DNA of 64,000 bases, from the NCBI RefSeq assembly GCF_904848585.1, contig NZ_CAJHCR010000007.1:62001-126000 (forward strand). Direction: 5' to 3'. Position numbers and translations under genes: made by a program. Source of the stretch: Paraburkholderia kirstenboschensis. Its GTDB lineage: Bacteria > Pseudomonadota > Gammaproteobacteria > Burkholderiales > Burkholderiaceae. Positions 26,677-35,631 of the stretch are shown here, piece after piece (within the stretch, counting starts at the first letter, position 1; every line of letters starts with the position of its first letter). The notes under the pieces were generated by a model. The model saw only the letters and a list, made by a program, of their open reading frames with translations, was not told the DNA's origin and made no database searches.

Positions 26677-27594
26677 TTATTGCGGGCCGAGCTTCGCGAT
26701 CAGAGTGCCGAGTTGCCCGGACTCTTCTTCGGTCAGATCGGTCAGCGGCGCGCGTACCGGACCGGCGTCGCGACCAACCAGTTTCGCGCCCGCCTTCACG
26801 ATGCTCACTGCGTAACCCGCGCGGCGATTGCGAATAGCCAGATACGGCAGGAAGAACTCGTCAATGAGCCGTGACGTGGTCGCATGATCGTCTGCGGCAA
26901 TCGCACGATAGAACTCCATCGCGGTCTTCGGAATGAAGTTGAATACCGCCGACGAATACACAGGCACGCCAAGCGCCTTATACGCCGCCGCATAAACCTC
27001 CGCGGTCGGCAGGCCGCCGAGATACGAGAAGCGGTCGCCAAGGCGCCGGCGAATGGTCACCATTGCCTCGATTTCGCCGACGCCGTCTTTGAAGCCGATC
27101 AGATTCGGGCAGCGATCCGCGAGCCGTTCCAGCATATCGGCATTGAGCTTTGAATTCGCGCGGTTATACACAATGACGCCGATGTTCTTCACCGCGTTGC
27201 ACACCTGTTCGACGTGCGCGGCAATCCCTTCCTGCGAAGCTTCGGTCAGATAGTGCGGCATTAGCAGCACGCCACTTGCGCCGAGGCGCTCTGCTTCCCG
27301 CGCGTACTCGATCGCGACGCGCGTCGGACCGCCCGCGCCCGCGAGAATCGGCACCTTGCCCTTGCACGTTTCAGTCGCCGTGCGAATCACGTTGGTGTAG
27401 TCGCTTTTGGTCAGCGAAAAGAACTCGCCGGTGCCGCCTGCGGCGAACAACGCGGTCGCACCGTAGGGCGCGAGCCATTCGAGCCGTTGCGCGTACGTGT
27501 CGGCGCGGAAGTCGCCCTGCGCGTCGAAGTCGGTCACGGGAAAGGACAACAGTCCTTCGGATACGATCGCTTTAAGTTCTTGCGGTGAAGTCAT
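26677..27594 (-). CDS. kdgD: 5-dehydro-4-deoxyglucarate dehydratase
   Basis: A 305-residue class I aldolase-like enzyme of the DapA family that dehydrates and decarboxylates 5-keto-4-deoxyglucarate to 2-oxoglutarate semialdehyde. The TIM barrel shows LFAAGGTGEFFSLTKSDY near residue 48, and the Schiff-base lysine in NLIGFKDGVGEIE. IVYNRANSKLNADMLERLADRCP contains the active-site Tyr and is typical of KdgD rather than of dihydrodipicolinate synthase. Last gene of the operon permease - glucarate dehydratase - kdgD (63-bp gap). It completes the route begun by uronate dehydrogenase at 8959. Confidence 0.93.
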   Translation of the reverse strand: MTSPQELKAIVSEGLLSFPVTDFDAQGDFRADTYAQRLEWLAPYGATALFAAGGTGEFFSLTKSDYTNVIRTATETCKGKVPILAGAGGPTRVAIEYAREAERLGASGVLLMPHYLTEASQEGIAAHVEQVCNAVKNIGVIVYNRANSKLNADMLERLADRCPNLIGFKDGVGEIEAMVTIRRRLGDRFSYLGGLPTAEVYAAAYKALGVPVYSSAVFNFIPKTAMEFYRAIAADDHATTSRLIDEFFLPYLAIRNRRAGYAVSIVKAGAKLVGRDAGPVRAPLTDLTEEESGQLGTLIAKLGPQ

Positions 27595-27657
27595 TTGTAT
27601 ATGGCGTGAATATCGTCAAATGTTGAATGAGCGGGCGATAGACTGCGTCGCAAGCAA

Positions 27658-29007
27658 TCAACGCACGAGGCAGGGGCGCTTGTTATCGAACTTCCAGTTG
27701 GGAATCAGGTACTGCATTGCGACGCCGTCGTCGCGTGCGCCGAGGCCGTGCTGCTGGTAGAGCGCGTGCGCCTTCTCGATCTCGTCCATATCCAGTTCGA
27801 CGCCGAGCCCCGGCTTCTGCGGCACCTTCACCTTGCCGCCGACGATCTGCAACGGTTCGCGCGTCAAACGCTGACCGTCCTGCCAGATCCAATGCGTGTC
27901 GATTGCCGTGATCTTGCCGGGCGCGGCCGCTGCCACATGCGTGAACATCGCGAGCGAGACGTCGAAGTGATTGTTCGAATGCGAGCCCCATGTGAGGCCC
28001 CAGTCATTGCACATCTGCGCGACGCGCACTGAACCCTGCATGGTCCAGAAGTGCGGATCGGCGAGAGGAATATCCACGGACTGCAACTGGATCGCGTGGC
28101 CCATCTGGCGCCAGTCGGTCGCGATCATGTTGGTCGCCGTCGGCAAACCGGTCGCGCGGCGGAATTCCGCCATCACTTCGCGGCCTGAATAGCCGTTCTC
28201 GGCGCCGCACGGGTCTTCCGCATACGCGAGCACGTCGTGTTTGTCGCGACAGAGGCGGACCGCTTCCGCAAGCGACCATGCGCCGTTCGGATCGAGCGTC
28301 ACGCGGGCATTCGGGAAGCGCTCGGCGAGCGCGGTCACCGCTTCGATTTCAGCGTCGCCGGACAGCACGCCTCCCTTGAGCTTGAAATCGTTGAAGCCAT
28401 AGCGGGCTTGCGCGGCTTCGGCGAGACGAACCACGGCTTCCGGCGTCAATGCTTCTTCGGTGCGCACGCGGTCCCAGTCGTCGCGTCCATCGGCGCCGCT
28501 CGCATACGGCAGGTCCGTCTTGTTGCGATCGCCGATATAGAACAGGTAGCCAAGCATTTCCACTGCGTCGCGTTGCTGACCTTCGCCAAGCAGGGCAGCA
28601 ACGGGCACGCCGAGATGCTGTCCGAGCAAATCCAGCAACGCAGCTTCGAGCGCGGTCACGGCGTGAATCGTGGTGCGCAGATCGAATGTCTGCAGGCCGC
28701 GTCCACCCGCATCGCGGTCGGCGAACTGCGTGCGCACCTTGTTCAGGATAGCTTGCAGATTACCGATCGACTGACCGACGACGAACGGACGCGCGTCGTC
28801 GATCGTCTTACGGATATTTTCGCCGCCCGGCACTTCGCCTACGCCGACATGACCGGCGCTGTCGCGCAGAATCACAATGTTGCGCGTGAAGTACGGACCA
28901 TGCGCGCCGCTCAGGTTCAGCAGCATGCTGTCGCGGCCGGCAACTGGCACGACGCGTAGTTCAGTAACGGTAGGCGTATCGTTCGACATGGATGGTTTCG
29001 TGGACAT
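27658..29007 (-). CDS. gudD: Glucarate dehydratase (enolase superfamily)
   Basis: A 449-residue enzyme that converts D-glucarate to 5-keto-4-deoxyglucarate. Start at 29007 (MSTKPSMSNDTPTVTELRVVP) is preferred; ATG at 28989 is also possible and neither has a strong ribosome site. Key features: N-terminal capping domain PYFTRNIVILRDSAGHVGVGEVPGGE, KLKGG catalytic Lys motif (DFKLKGGVLSGDAEIEAV), metal ligands in TLDPNGAW, AYAEDPCGAENGYSGREVMAEF and TNMIATDWRQM, and catalytic His in WGLTWGSHSNNHFDVSLAMFTH. Middle gene of the glucarate operon. Confidence 0.93.
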   Translation of the reverse strand: MSTKPSMSNDTPTVTELRVVPVAGRDSMLLNLSGAHGPYFTRNIVILRDSAGHVGVGEVPGGENIRKTIDDARPFVVGQSIGNLQAILNKVRTQFADRDAGGRGLQTFDLRTTIHAVTALEAALLDLLGQHLGVPVAALLGEGQQRDAVEMLGYLFYIGDRNKTDLPYASGADGRDDWDRVRTEEALTPEAVVRLAEAAQARYGFNDFKLKGGVLSGDAEIEAVTALAERFPNARVTLDPNGAWSLAEAVRLCRDKHDVLAYAEDPCGAENGYSGREVMAEFRRATGLPTATNMIATDWRQMGHAIQLQSVDIPLADPHFWTMQGSVRVAQMCNDWGLTWGSHSNNHFDVSLAMFTHVAAAAPGKITAIDTHWIWQDGQRLTREPLQIVGGKVKVPQKPGLGVELDMDEIEKAHALYQQHGLGARDDGVAMQYLIPNWKFDNKRPCLVR

Positions 29008-29138
29008 AGGAACTAGACCAGTTGAGATGGTGAGCCGGACGGTGATGAGCAACGCATTGTGCGAACACGCTCACCACCTGTGCCGGACGTAAACTGTTTG
29101 CGCGCATGGCGCATGAGCGGCGGCCAGAGAAACAGCGG

Positions 29139-30470
29139 TCAGTGTGCGCTGCCTTGCAGCGGATCGCGCAACAGGTTGCCTTCGCCGCGCCGATTGCGCG
29201 TGAGGAAAGCTGCCCCAGCCGCTATCAGCGAGGCCACGCCAAGACCATAAAGTCCGCCGGTGATCGAACCGGTGTGCTGCTGCAAATAGCCGAACGTGGC
29301 GGGCGCGAAGAAACCGCCCAGATTGCCGATGGAATTGATCAGCGCGATCACCGCTGCGGCGACGCGCGCATCGAGATAGCCCTGCGGAATCGGCCAGAAC
29401 AGCGAGGCCGCCGCCTTGAAGCCGATCGCCGAAAAGCAGATCGCGATGAACGACAGAAGCGGATTACCCGAGGTCGACGCAAAGAGGCCACACGCCGCAA
29501 TCACGAGCGCCACAGCGAGCCACGCCTGCTGAAAACGCCACTTCGCCGAAAGCAATGCGAAGCAGTACATCGCAACCATTGCGATGAGCCACGGAATCGC
29601 GTTGAGCATGCCGACTTCGAAATCCGACAGGCCGCCAATCTTGCGGATGATGGTCGGCAGCCAGAAGGTGGCCGCGTAAATCGTCAACTGGATCGCGAAG
29701 TAGAGCAGGCAAAACAGCACTATCTGCGGATCCTTCAACAGCTTCACCGCCGGTAGATGCGCGCCGCCGTGTGCCACGCGCTCCGCCTGTTCGGCGGCGA
29801 TCGTGCTTTCGAGAACGCCTTGCTCTTCTGCTGTGAGCCAGGAAGCATCGCGAATGCGCGACTTGAGGAAGATCCAGCTGACCGCGCACAGCACGATAGA
29901 AAAGCCGCCTTCTATCAGGAACATCCATTGCCAGCCGTGCAGGCCGAGTCCGCGAATGGACAGCAGGCTACCCGTGATCGGTCCCGACACCACCGAAGCG
30001 ATGGCCGAGCCCGACAGAAAAATTGCCACAGCCTTGCCGCGTTCTTTTTGCGGCAGCCACTGCGTGAAATAGAACACCACGCCCGGAAAGAAGCCCGCCT
30101 CCGCGACGCCGAGCAGGAATCGCAACACGTAAAACGACGTTTCGTTCGACACAAACGCCATGGCCGCGGCGACGACACCCCACGTGCCCATGATCCGCGT
30201 CAGCCACGCGCGCGCGCCGTACTTCTGCATCAATACGTTCGAAGGCACTTCGAACAGCGCGTAGCCGATGAAGAACAGCCCGCTTCCCAGCCCGTACGCC
30301 GCCGCGCCGATGCCCAGGTCGGTTTTCATGTGGGTGTTGACGAAGCCGATATTCACCCGGTCGATGTAGTTCGCGATGAACATGATCAGGAAGAGCGGCA
30401 ACACATGCCGCTTGACCTTCGAGACGGCGGACCCCAATGGATCGAGTGCGGTGGTGAGAGCAGAGGTCAA
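29139..30470 (-). CDS. MFS transporter, glucarate/galactarate permease family
   Basis: A 443-residue, 12-helix member of the anion:cation symporter family (GudP/tartrate transporter-like). The signature region FIANYIDRVNIGFVNTHMKTDLGIGAAAYGLGSGLFFIGYALFEVPSNVLMQKYGARAWLTRIM is clear, and GVAEAGFFPGVVFYFTQWLPQKERGKAVAIFLSGSAIA is the helix 4-5 motif. It is the first gene of the glucarate operon and probably imports aldarates. Divergent from the GntR regulator, with two candidate operators in the 412-bp gap. Confidence 0.9.
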   Translation of the reverse strand: MTSALTTALDPLGSAVSKVKRHVLPLFLIMFIANYIDRVNIGFVNTHMKTDLGIGAAAYGLGSGLFFIGYALFEVPSNVLMQKYGARAWLTRIMGTWGVVAAAMAFVSNETSFYVLRFLLGVAEAGFFPGVVFYFTQWLPQKERGKAVAIFLSGSAIASVVSGPITGSLLSIRGLGLHGWQWMFLIEGGFSIVLCAVSWIFLKSRIRDASWLTAEEQGVLESTIAAEQAERVAHGGAHLPAVKLLKDPQIVLFCLLYFAIQLTIYAATFWLPTIIRKIGGLSDFEVGMLNAIPWLIAMVAMYCFALLSAKWRFQQAWLAVALVIAACGLFASTSGNPLLSFIAICFSAIGFKAAASLFWPIPQGYLDARVAAAVIALINSIGNLGGFFAPATFGYLQQHTGSITGGLYGLGVASLIAAGAAFLTRNRRGEGNLLRDPLQGSAH

Positions 30471-30561
30471 GAGAGTCTCCAGTGGCGACCGACAAGCGGT
30501 CTTGATCTGACGTCACGGGCGGCTGGCTGAGTCAGCAAGCGGAAAGTGACGTACAGATATG

Positions 30562-30574
30562 TTGTCTGATGACA
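30562..30574. promoter_or_regulatory. Candidate GntR operator 1 (glucarate operon side)
   Basis: TTGTCTGATGACA lies 92 bp upstream of the permease ATG (30470). It shares GTCTGATGACA with the site at 30701, and the core GTCTGA with the site before the DHA2 exporter. FCD-type GntR proteins commonly bind TNGTNNNACNA-like sequences. Confidence 0.5.
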
Positions 30575-30700
30575 GTCTAACGCCGTTATGTGACGGTTTC
30601 CAATGTGGTGTTTACCCTTTCTCCCCTGTTAGCACGCCCGTTTAGTGGGGTGACAAAGCGCGTCGGGAAGGCTGCACGTGGGTAAAGCGGGTAAAATAAG

Positions 30701-30713
30701 ACGTCTGATGACA
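30701..30713. promoter_or_regulatory. Candidate GntR operator 2 (regulator side)
   Basis: ACGTCTGATGACA matches 11 of 13 bases of operator 1, in the same orientation, in the 412-bp gap 30471-30882. A further direct repeat CCAGACGTC occurs twice at 30811-30819 and 30821-30829, one helical turn apart, 54 bp before the regulator start. No gene is seen in the gap. Confidence 0.5.
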
Positions 30714-30882
30714 ATAAACCCACTACAACGAGGAACAACCGCGCCGGCCAACCCGCTTCACCATCGCGCGAGCCATGAATTTTCGCGACAGACGCTATGA
30801 TGGCTAATGTCCAGACGTCACCAGACGTCCCGCGCACCCTCAACCCGCGCGTTTTCAGCCGATTAGTCAACAAGCCACAGCA

Positions 30883-31593
30883 ATGAGCAGCCTAACTGAG
30901 AAAGTGGTGGCCACCCTTTCCGATGAAATCCGCCGCGGCGTCCTGAGACCAGGAGACCGCATACCCACGGAAGTCGCGATGATGAAGCAGCTCTCCGTCA
31001 GCCGCTCCGTCGTGCGCGAAGCCATCTCGCGCCTGCAGGCGGCCAAGGTGGTGGAAACGCGTCACGGCATCGGCACGTTCGTGCTCGCGCCGACCACTGA
31101 GAAAAACATGCAGTTGCCCGCCGCCGATCTGTCGAGCATGCTCGACGTGATGGCGATCATCGAGTTCCGGATCGATGTGGAAGCGGCGTCGGCAGCGCTC
31201 GCCGCTGCGCGGCGCACAGAGCAGAGCCTCAGGCAGATGCGCGCGGCGCTCGCGCGCTTCGAGTCCGAACTCGAACGCGGCAGCACCGACACGCTCGCGC
31301 ACGACGTCGAGTTTCATTTGCAGATCGCGCGCGCAAGCGGCAATCGCTATTTTTTCGACGTACTGAGCCAGTTAGGAAGCGCGGTCAGTCCGCGCACGCG
31401 TCTTGGCTCAGCGGAGATTGCCGAACTCGACCAGATCGAGACCTTGCGCAACGTGCTCAACGAGCACCAGCTCATCTACCTTGCGATCGAGCGCCAGGAC
31501 CCCGACGACGCCCGCGCCGCGATGCGCATGCATTTGAGCAACAGCCGCGAGAGGCTGCGACGCGCGCATGAGTTGAGTGCGCCGGGCGAATAG
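30883..31593 (+). CDS. GntR/FadR-family regulator (FCD domain) of the glucarate operon
   Basis: A 236-residue regulator. The winged helix-turn-helix occupies about residues 5-72 (EIRRGVLRPGDRIPTEVAMMKQLSVSRSVVREAISRLQAAKVVETRHGIGTFVL). The C-terminal FCD helical ligand domain (about 95-225) carries the metal-site style residues in FRIDVEAASAALAAARR, HDVEFHLQIARASGN and LNEHQLIYLAIERQDPDDARAAMRMHLSNSRERL. Divergent from the glucarate permease, so its likely targets are that operon and itself; the effector is probably an aldarate or its dehydration product. Confidence 0.93.
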   Translation: MSSLTEKVVATLSDEIRRGVLRPGDRIPTEVAMMKQLSVSRSVVREAISRLQAAKVVETRHGIGTFVLAPTTEKNMQLPAADLSSMLDVMAIIEFRIDVEAASAALAAARRTEQSLRQMRAALARFESELERGSTDTLAHDVEFHLQIARASGNRYFFDVLSQLGSAVSPRTRLGSAEIAELDQIETLRNVLNEHQLIYLAIERQDPDDARAAMRMHLSNSRERLRRAHELSAPGE

Positions 31594-31629
31594 CACAGCA
31601 CGAAGGGCGGCGCATTGCCGCCGGCGAAT

Positions 31630-31947
31630 TCACACCGACGGCGGCGCGTCGATTTCGAGGCTCATCAACGCGGAACTCAGCGACTTGCCGTGCGCGTCGA
31701 GCGCGAGCGAGCGCGTTACGCCTCCGCCAAGCGCCTCGCCGAGCACGAAGTTGAACGCCGCAATGGCCGGCAGTTCGTAGCGCGCGACATTGCCGCGCAC
31801 GACATCCGCGAGATGCGCCTTCACGCGCTGGGGCGTCAATATGGCGCGCAAATGCTCGTAGTGCCGCACGTCGTAACAGATCACCGAGATGTTCAGCGTA
31901 TTGCCCTTGTCGCCGGTTCGGGAATGGGCCAACTCACGTAGTTTCAT
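31630..31947 (-). CDS. Small AtuA C-terminal-domain-like protein (105 aa)
   Basis: A 105-residue cytoplasmic protein beginning MKLRELAHSRTGDKGNTLNISVICYD. This segment matches the ferredoxin-fold domain that is fused to the C-terminus of AtuA-family proteins in many bacteria. Here it is a separate gene whose ATG lies 1 bp after the stop of the AtuA-like gene, so the two are co-translated and their products probably associate. The longer upstream frame runs inside the partner gene and was rejected. Catalytic role unknown. Confidence 0.82.
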   Translation of the reverse strand: MKLRELAHSRTGDKGNTLNISVICYDVRHYEHLRAILTPQRVKAHLADVVRGNVARYELPAIAAFNFVLGEALGGGVTRSLALDAHGKSLSSALMSLEIDAPPSV

Positions 31948-31948
31948 C

Positions 31949-33307
31949 TCACGCCTCCACCATCGTGAACGTCGGCTTAACGTGCTCGCGCGGCAACAGC
32001 ACCGATTGCACTGCAACGACTTCGCGCGCTGACTTCGTGACTCCGCCGCCGCCCGCCGGACCGTTCGTGTATAAAGTCTCGACTTCGTTGCCGACGCGCA
32101 CAGCTTGCTCCAAAGATGCAGTGCGCCCCGCCACGCGCGCGCGCACTTCGTAGGGCTCCGCGGAATTAGCGGCAAGCGTCTCGCCGTGCAAGGCGTTTAC
32201 GCCGGTCAGGTCGAAGCGCAACTCCTGAGTCTGAACTCCAGTCAGTGCAAGCCGCTCGCGCACGATCTCGAGTGCGAGACGGGCACGCGTCAGCGCACCC
32301 GGGCCCGCGTATGAAATCTGCCCCTCGCCGATGAAACCGTCGAAATATGCGACCGAGACCTTAAGCGTGTCCGTGCGCGGCGCACCGCTGCCACCGCTCA
32401 CACGAACCCGATCTGCCGCCTCCTCCTCGACATGCACACGCGAGAAATCAGCAACCACGTCCGGTTGCAAATAACGTTGCGGATCGTGGATCTCGTACAG
32501 CAGCTGCTCCTTGCACGTCGCCTCGGTCACGCGTCCGCCAGCTTGCGCGAGCTTCGTGATGACCACGGCGCCGTTCTCGCCCACTTCCGCGATGGGAAAG
32601 CCGAGCCTCGCTAGCGCGGGAATATCCTTGAAACCAGGGTCCGAGAAATAGCCGCCGGTGATTTGCCCCGCGCATTCGAGCAGATGGCCGATCACCGTCG
32701 CCTGGCCCAGCGTCTGCCAGTCGTCCATACGCCAGCCGAACTCATGGATCAGTGGCGCCACGAACAACGACGGATCGGCCACACGTCCCGTGAGGATGAT
32801 TTGTGCGCCCGCGGCGAGCGCGTCGACGATTGCGCTCGCGCCCAGATAGGCATTTGCCGAGACGAGGCGCGACTTGTAGTCCGCCACCCGCTCGCCGGAT
32901 TCCTCGAAGCGAAAGTCGCCGTCACGCACGGCATCGAGCACGTCGTCGCCGGTAATCGCCGCAATCTTGATGTCGCCGAGCCCAAGCGAGCGCGCAATCT
33001 CTGCTGTCTTGCGCGCCGCCGCAAGCGGATTCGCCGCGCCCATGTTCGAGACGATGCGGACGCCATTGCGTAGCGCGGCCGGCAACACCGCCTTCATGCG
33101 CGTCTCGAGAAGCGGGTCGTAGCCGAGTTCGGGGTCTTTGCTGCGCGCCTGCTGCGCAATCGCAATAGTGCGTTCGGCGAGACATTCAAACACGAGGTAA
33201 TCGAGCGCGCCATATTCCGCGAGTTCGACCGCGGGCTCGATACGGTCGCCCGAATAGCCCGCGCCCGCGCCGATTCGCACAAGGCGTTCATGCTGAGTGG
33301 CTGTCAT
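31949..33307 (-). CDS. AtuA-family protein (DUF1446, acyclic terpene utilisation-like)
   Basis: A 452-residue protein that starts MTATQHERLVRIGAGAGYSGDRIEPAVELAEYGALDYLVFECLAERT, a pattern diagnostic of the AtuA/DUF1446 family, followed by GVRIVSNMGAANP and ILTGRVADPSLFVAPLIHEFGW. AtuA is required for citronellol/geraniol use in Pseudomonas, but the family is wider and its chemistry is not settled. Here the neighbours are a citrate-type transporter (26 bp upstream) and the small partner, not acyl-CoA carboxylases. A role in breakdown of a carboxylic acid is therefore more likely than terpene degradation; this is inference. Confidence 0.85.
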   Translation of the reverse strand: MTATQHERLVRIGAGAGYSGDRIEPAVELAEYGALDYLVFECLAERTIAIAQQARSKDPELGYDPLLETRMKAVLPAALRNGVRIVSNMGAANPLAAARKTAEIARSLGLGDIKIAAITGDDVLDAVRDGDFRFEESGERVADYKSRLVSANAYLGASAIVDALAAGAQIILTGRVADPSLFVAPLIHEFGWRMDDWQTLGQATVIGHLLECAGQITGGYFSDPGFKDIPALARLGFPIAEVGENGAVVITKLAQAGGRVTEATCKEQLLYEIHDPQRYLQPDVVADFSRVHVEEEAADRVRVSGGSGAPRTDTLKVSVAYFDGFIGEGQISYAGPGALTRARLALEIVRERLALTGVQTQELRFDLTGVNALHGETLAANSAEPYEVRARVAGRTASLEQAVRVGNEVETLYTNGPAGGGGVTKSAREVVAVQSVLLPREHVKPTFTMVEA

Positions 33308-33333
33308 GCTGCTCACACCTGTTTCGGTAAAGC

Positions 33334-34638
33334 TCACAGTGAGAATATCCCCAACGCAACGCACGCGATCGTCATCACGATGGATGCGCCGAACAACAAG
33401 GGGAACGTGAATCGCTGATGATCGGCGAGTTCGATGCCGCATAAACCGACCACGAGGAAAGTGGCGGGCGTCAATGGGCTGACTGGGAAGCCGGTCGTCA
33501 TCTGACCGAGCAATGCGGCCTGGCCGACCTGCACCGCGGGCACGCCGAGCTGACCCGCCACCTCGGCGATAACCGGCAGTACCCCGAAGTAAAACGAGTC
33601 GGGATCGAACAGCATACTAAGCGGCATGGACATAATGCCGAGCGCGACGGGAATGTGGCTCGCCATCGCGGGCGGCACGAAGCCGACTGCTGCTTGCGCC
33701 ATCGCCTTGAGCATGCCGCTGCCCTGCATGACGCCGGTGAACACGCCCGCCGCGAGAAGAATGCCGGCCATCATCAATGCAGCGCGTGCATGCGCGTCGA
33801 TCCGTTTGCGCTGCATGTCCACGTTCGGATAGTTGACCATCAACGCGACGCACAGGCCGACCATGAACATGATCGCAGGCGGAATTTTTTCGCCCATCAC
33901 GACCATCGTGCCGAGCACGACGAGCGTGAGCACGATGTTGAACCAGAAATTCTTCGGTCGACGCAACGCCTGTTCTTCTGGCGTCAGTTCGCGTTTTGGC
34001 ATCGGCACGGCACCGCTCGCAGCGCCGAGACCGAGCCGCTTTTCCTCGCGACGTCCAAGCCAGAATGCAACGCCGAACACGAAGACGAGGCCGATTGCCT
34101 GCACCGGAATCAGCGGATTGAACAGCGCCGAGATGGGCAGATGCAGCGACGCGGACGCGCGAATCATCGGTCCGGTCCATGGCAGGAAGTTGATGCCGGC
34201 CGCCATCGACACGGCCGCGGCCAGCACGCGTCGGTCCATCTTCAGACGGTCGTAGAGCGGCAGCATCGCGGGGATCGTGACGAGAAAGCAGACCGCGCCG
34301 GAGCCGTCCAGATGGATCAGCAGCGCGAGCAGCGTGGTGCCCATCACAATGCGCGTGGGCCGCGTGCCGACCGCGCGCAGAATGCGGTCGATGATCGGAT
34401 CGAGCGTGCCCGCGTCGGTAATGGTGCCGAAGTAAAGAATCGCGAACACGAACATGCCGACGACCGGCGCAAGGCCCTTGAGCCCGTCGATCACGAACTT
34501 GCTCGTTTGAAAGCCGAACCCGCCGATCAACGACGCGGCAATCGGCACGATGATGAGCGCCACCAGCGGCGACATGCGTTTCGACAGAATGGCGCCGAGC
34601 AGCACGACGATGGTGGCCAGCCCCAGTAATGGCAGCAT
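33334..34638 (-). CDS. CitMHS-family citrate/metal or tricarboxylate transporter
   Basis: A 434-residue, roughly 12-helix inner-membrane symporter. The N-terminus MLPLLGLATIVVLLGAILSKRMSPLVALIIVPIAASLIGGFGF and the block LIHLDGSGAVCFLVTIPAMLPLYDRLKMDRRVLAAAVSMAAGINFLPWTGPMIRA are typical of CitM/CitH proteins, which carry divalent metal-citrate complexes. It is the first gene of an operon with the AtuA-like pair and is divergent from a LysR regulator, the usual arrangement for a substrate-induced uptake and breakdown unit. Confidence 0.88.
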   Translation of the reverse strand: MLPLLGLATIVVLLGAILSKRMSPLVALIIVPIAASLIGGFGFQTSKFVIDGLKGLAPVVGMFVFAILYFGTITDAGTLDPIIDRILRAVGTRPTRIVMGTTLLALLIHLDGSGAVCFLVTIPAMLPLYDRLKMDRRVLAAAVSMAAGINFLPWTGPMIRASASLHLPISALFNPLIPVQAIGLVFVFGVAFWLGRREEKRLGLGAASGAVPMPKRELTPEEQALRRPKNFWFNIVLTLVVLGTMVVMGEKIPPAIMFMVGLCVALMVNYPNVDMQRKRIDAHARAALMMAGILLAAGVFTGVMQGSGMLKAMAQAAVGFVPPAMASHIPVALGIMSMPLSMLFDPDSFYFGVLPVIAEVAGQLGVPAVQVGQAALLGQMTTGFPVSPLTPATFLVVGLCGIELADHQRFTFPLLFGASIVMTIACVALGIFSL

Positions 34639-34696
34639 GTGCTTATCTCCAATGTTGTTTTTTACTGCGTTCCAGCGTAAGTTCAGGTCACTGATA

Positions 34697-34718
34697 AATC
34701 AATTGAAATGAATTGATT
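34697..34718. promoter_or_regulatory. Inverted repeat in the CitMHS/LysR divergent promoter
   Basis: AATCAATT (34697-34704), six bp, AATTGATT (34711-34718) form a perfect inverted repeat in the 99-bp gap between the transporter and the LysR gene. Its position, 20 bp before the LysR ATG, fits a LysR-type binding site. Confidence 0.5.
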
Positions 34719-34737
34719 GCAGCAATTACAAACAATC

Positions 34738-35631
34738 ATGGATCTGAATCTTCGGGACATTCGCGCGTTTATCGCGGTGGCGCAAACGGGCAGCTTCACG
34801 CAAGCGGCAACGCGGCTGCATCTTTCGCAACCCGCATTGACGGTGCAGATCAGGCGCCTTGAGGAAACGCTGGGCTTGCGGCTCTTCGACCGCAACAGTC
34901 GCAATGTCGCCCTCACGCCAACGGGCCGCGACCTGCTACCGCTCCTGCAAAAGTCGCTGCACGACATGGAGCATGTGCTGATCGACGCGCGCGCACTCGG
35001 CGACGGCGCGAGCGGCACCGTGCGAATAGCCTGCCTGCCGACCTTCGCGGCAAGCTCGCTTCCCGAACTCGTGCAAAGCCTGAAGAAAACCGTACCGCGC
35101 GTGAGCTTCGAGGTGCGCGATGTGGTCGCGAGCATGGTCAATACGTTGGTGCGTAACGAAGAGGCCGATATCGGATTAACCGGCGGCGCTCTGGACGACG
35201 CGAACCTGGAAGTGCTGCATGCGGGCATCGACAGACTGGTGGTCGTCTGTCCGAAGCGGCACCCGCTAGCGAAGCGGCGGCGCATCACGCTTGCCGATCT
35301 TGCAGCGACACCGCTGGTGCTGACCGCGCAAGGCACGAGCGTGAGGGCGGTTGTCGATAGCGCGTTTTCCAGCGCGCGTTGCCTGCCGGAGATTGCCTGC
35401 GAGCCGACCTACATGATGAGCGCCGTAGCAATGGTTCGTGCGGGGCTCGGCGTGACGATACTGCCCGCGTCGGCGCGCGAAGTGAGGGCGGAGCCTGAAC
35501 TCGTGGTGCGTCCCGTCGACGATCCGGCGTTCACGCGCCCTATCGCGCTGATCAAGAAGCGCGGGCGCACGTTGCCGCGCGTCACGGAAGCGTTCGTCGC
35601 GATGCTGATTGAGAAGCTCGACTCAGAGTGA
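34738..35631 (+). CDS. LysR-family regulator of the CitMHS/AtuA operon
   Basis: A 297-residue regulator. Start ATG 34738 (MDLNLRDIRAFIAVAQTGSFTQAATRLHLSQPALTVQIRRLEETLGLRLFDR) gives the standard LysR helix-turn-helix from the first residues; a TTG seven codons upstream lies within the inverted repeat and was rejected. The substrate-binding domain starts near residue 92 (GTVRIACLPTFAASSLPELV). Divergent from the transporter; probably activates that operon when its carboxylic-acid ligand is present. The alpha/beta hydrolase gene lies downstream on the same strand. Confidence 0.92.
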   Translation: MDLNLRDIRAFIAVAQTGSFTQAATRLHLSQPALTVQIRRLEETLGLRLFDRNSRNVALTPTGRDLLPLLQKSLHDMEHVLIDARALGDGASGTVRIACLPTFAASSLPELVQSLKKTVPRVSFEVRDVVASMVNTLVRNEEADIGLTGGALDDANLEVLHAGIDRLVVVCPKRHPLAKRRRITLADLAATPLVLTAQGTSVRAVVDSAFSSARCLPEIACEPTYMMSAVAMVRAGLGVTILPASAREVRAEPELVVRPVDDPAFTRPIALIKKRGRTLPRVTEAFVAMLIEKLDSE

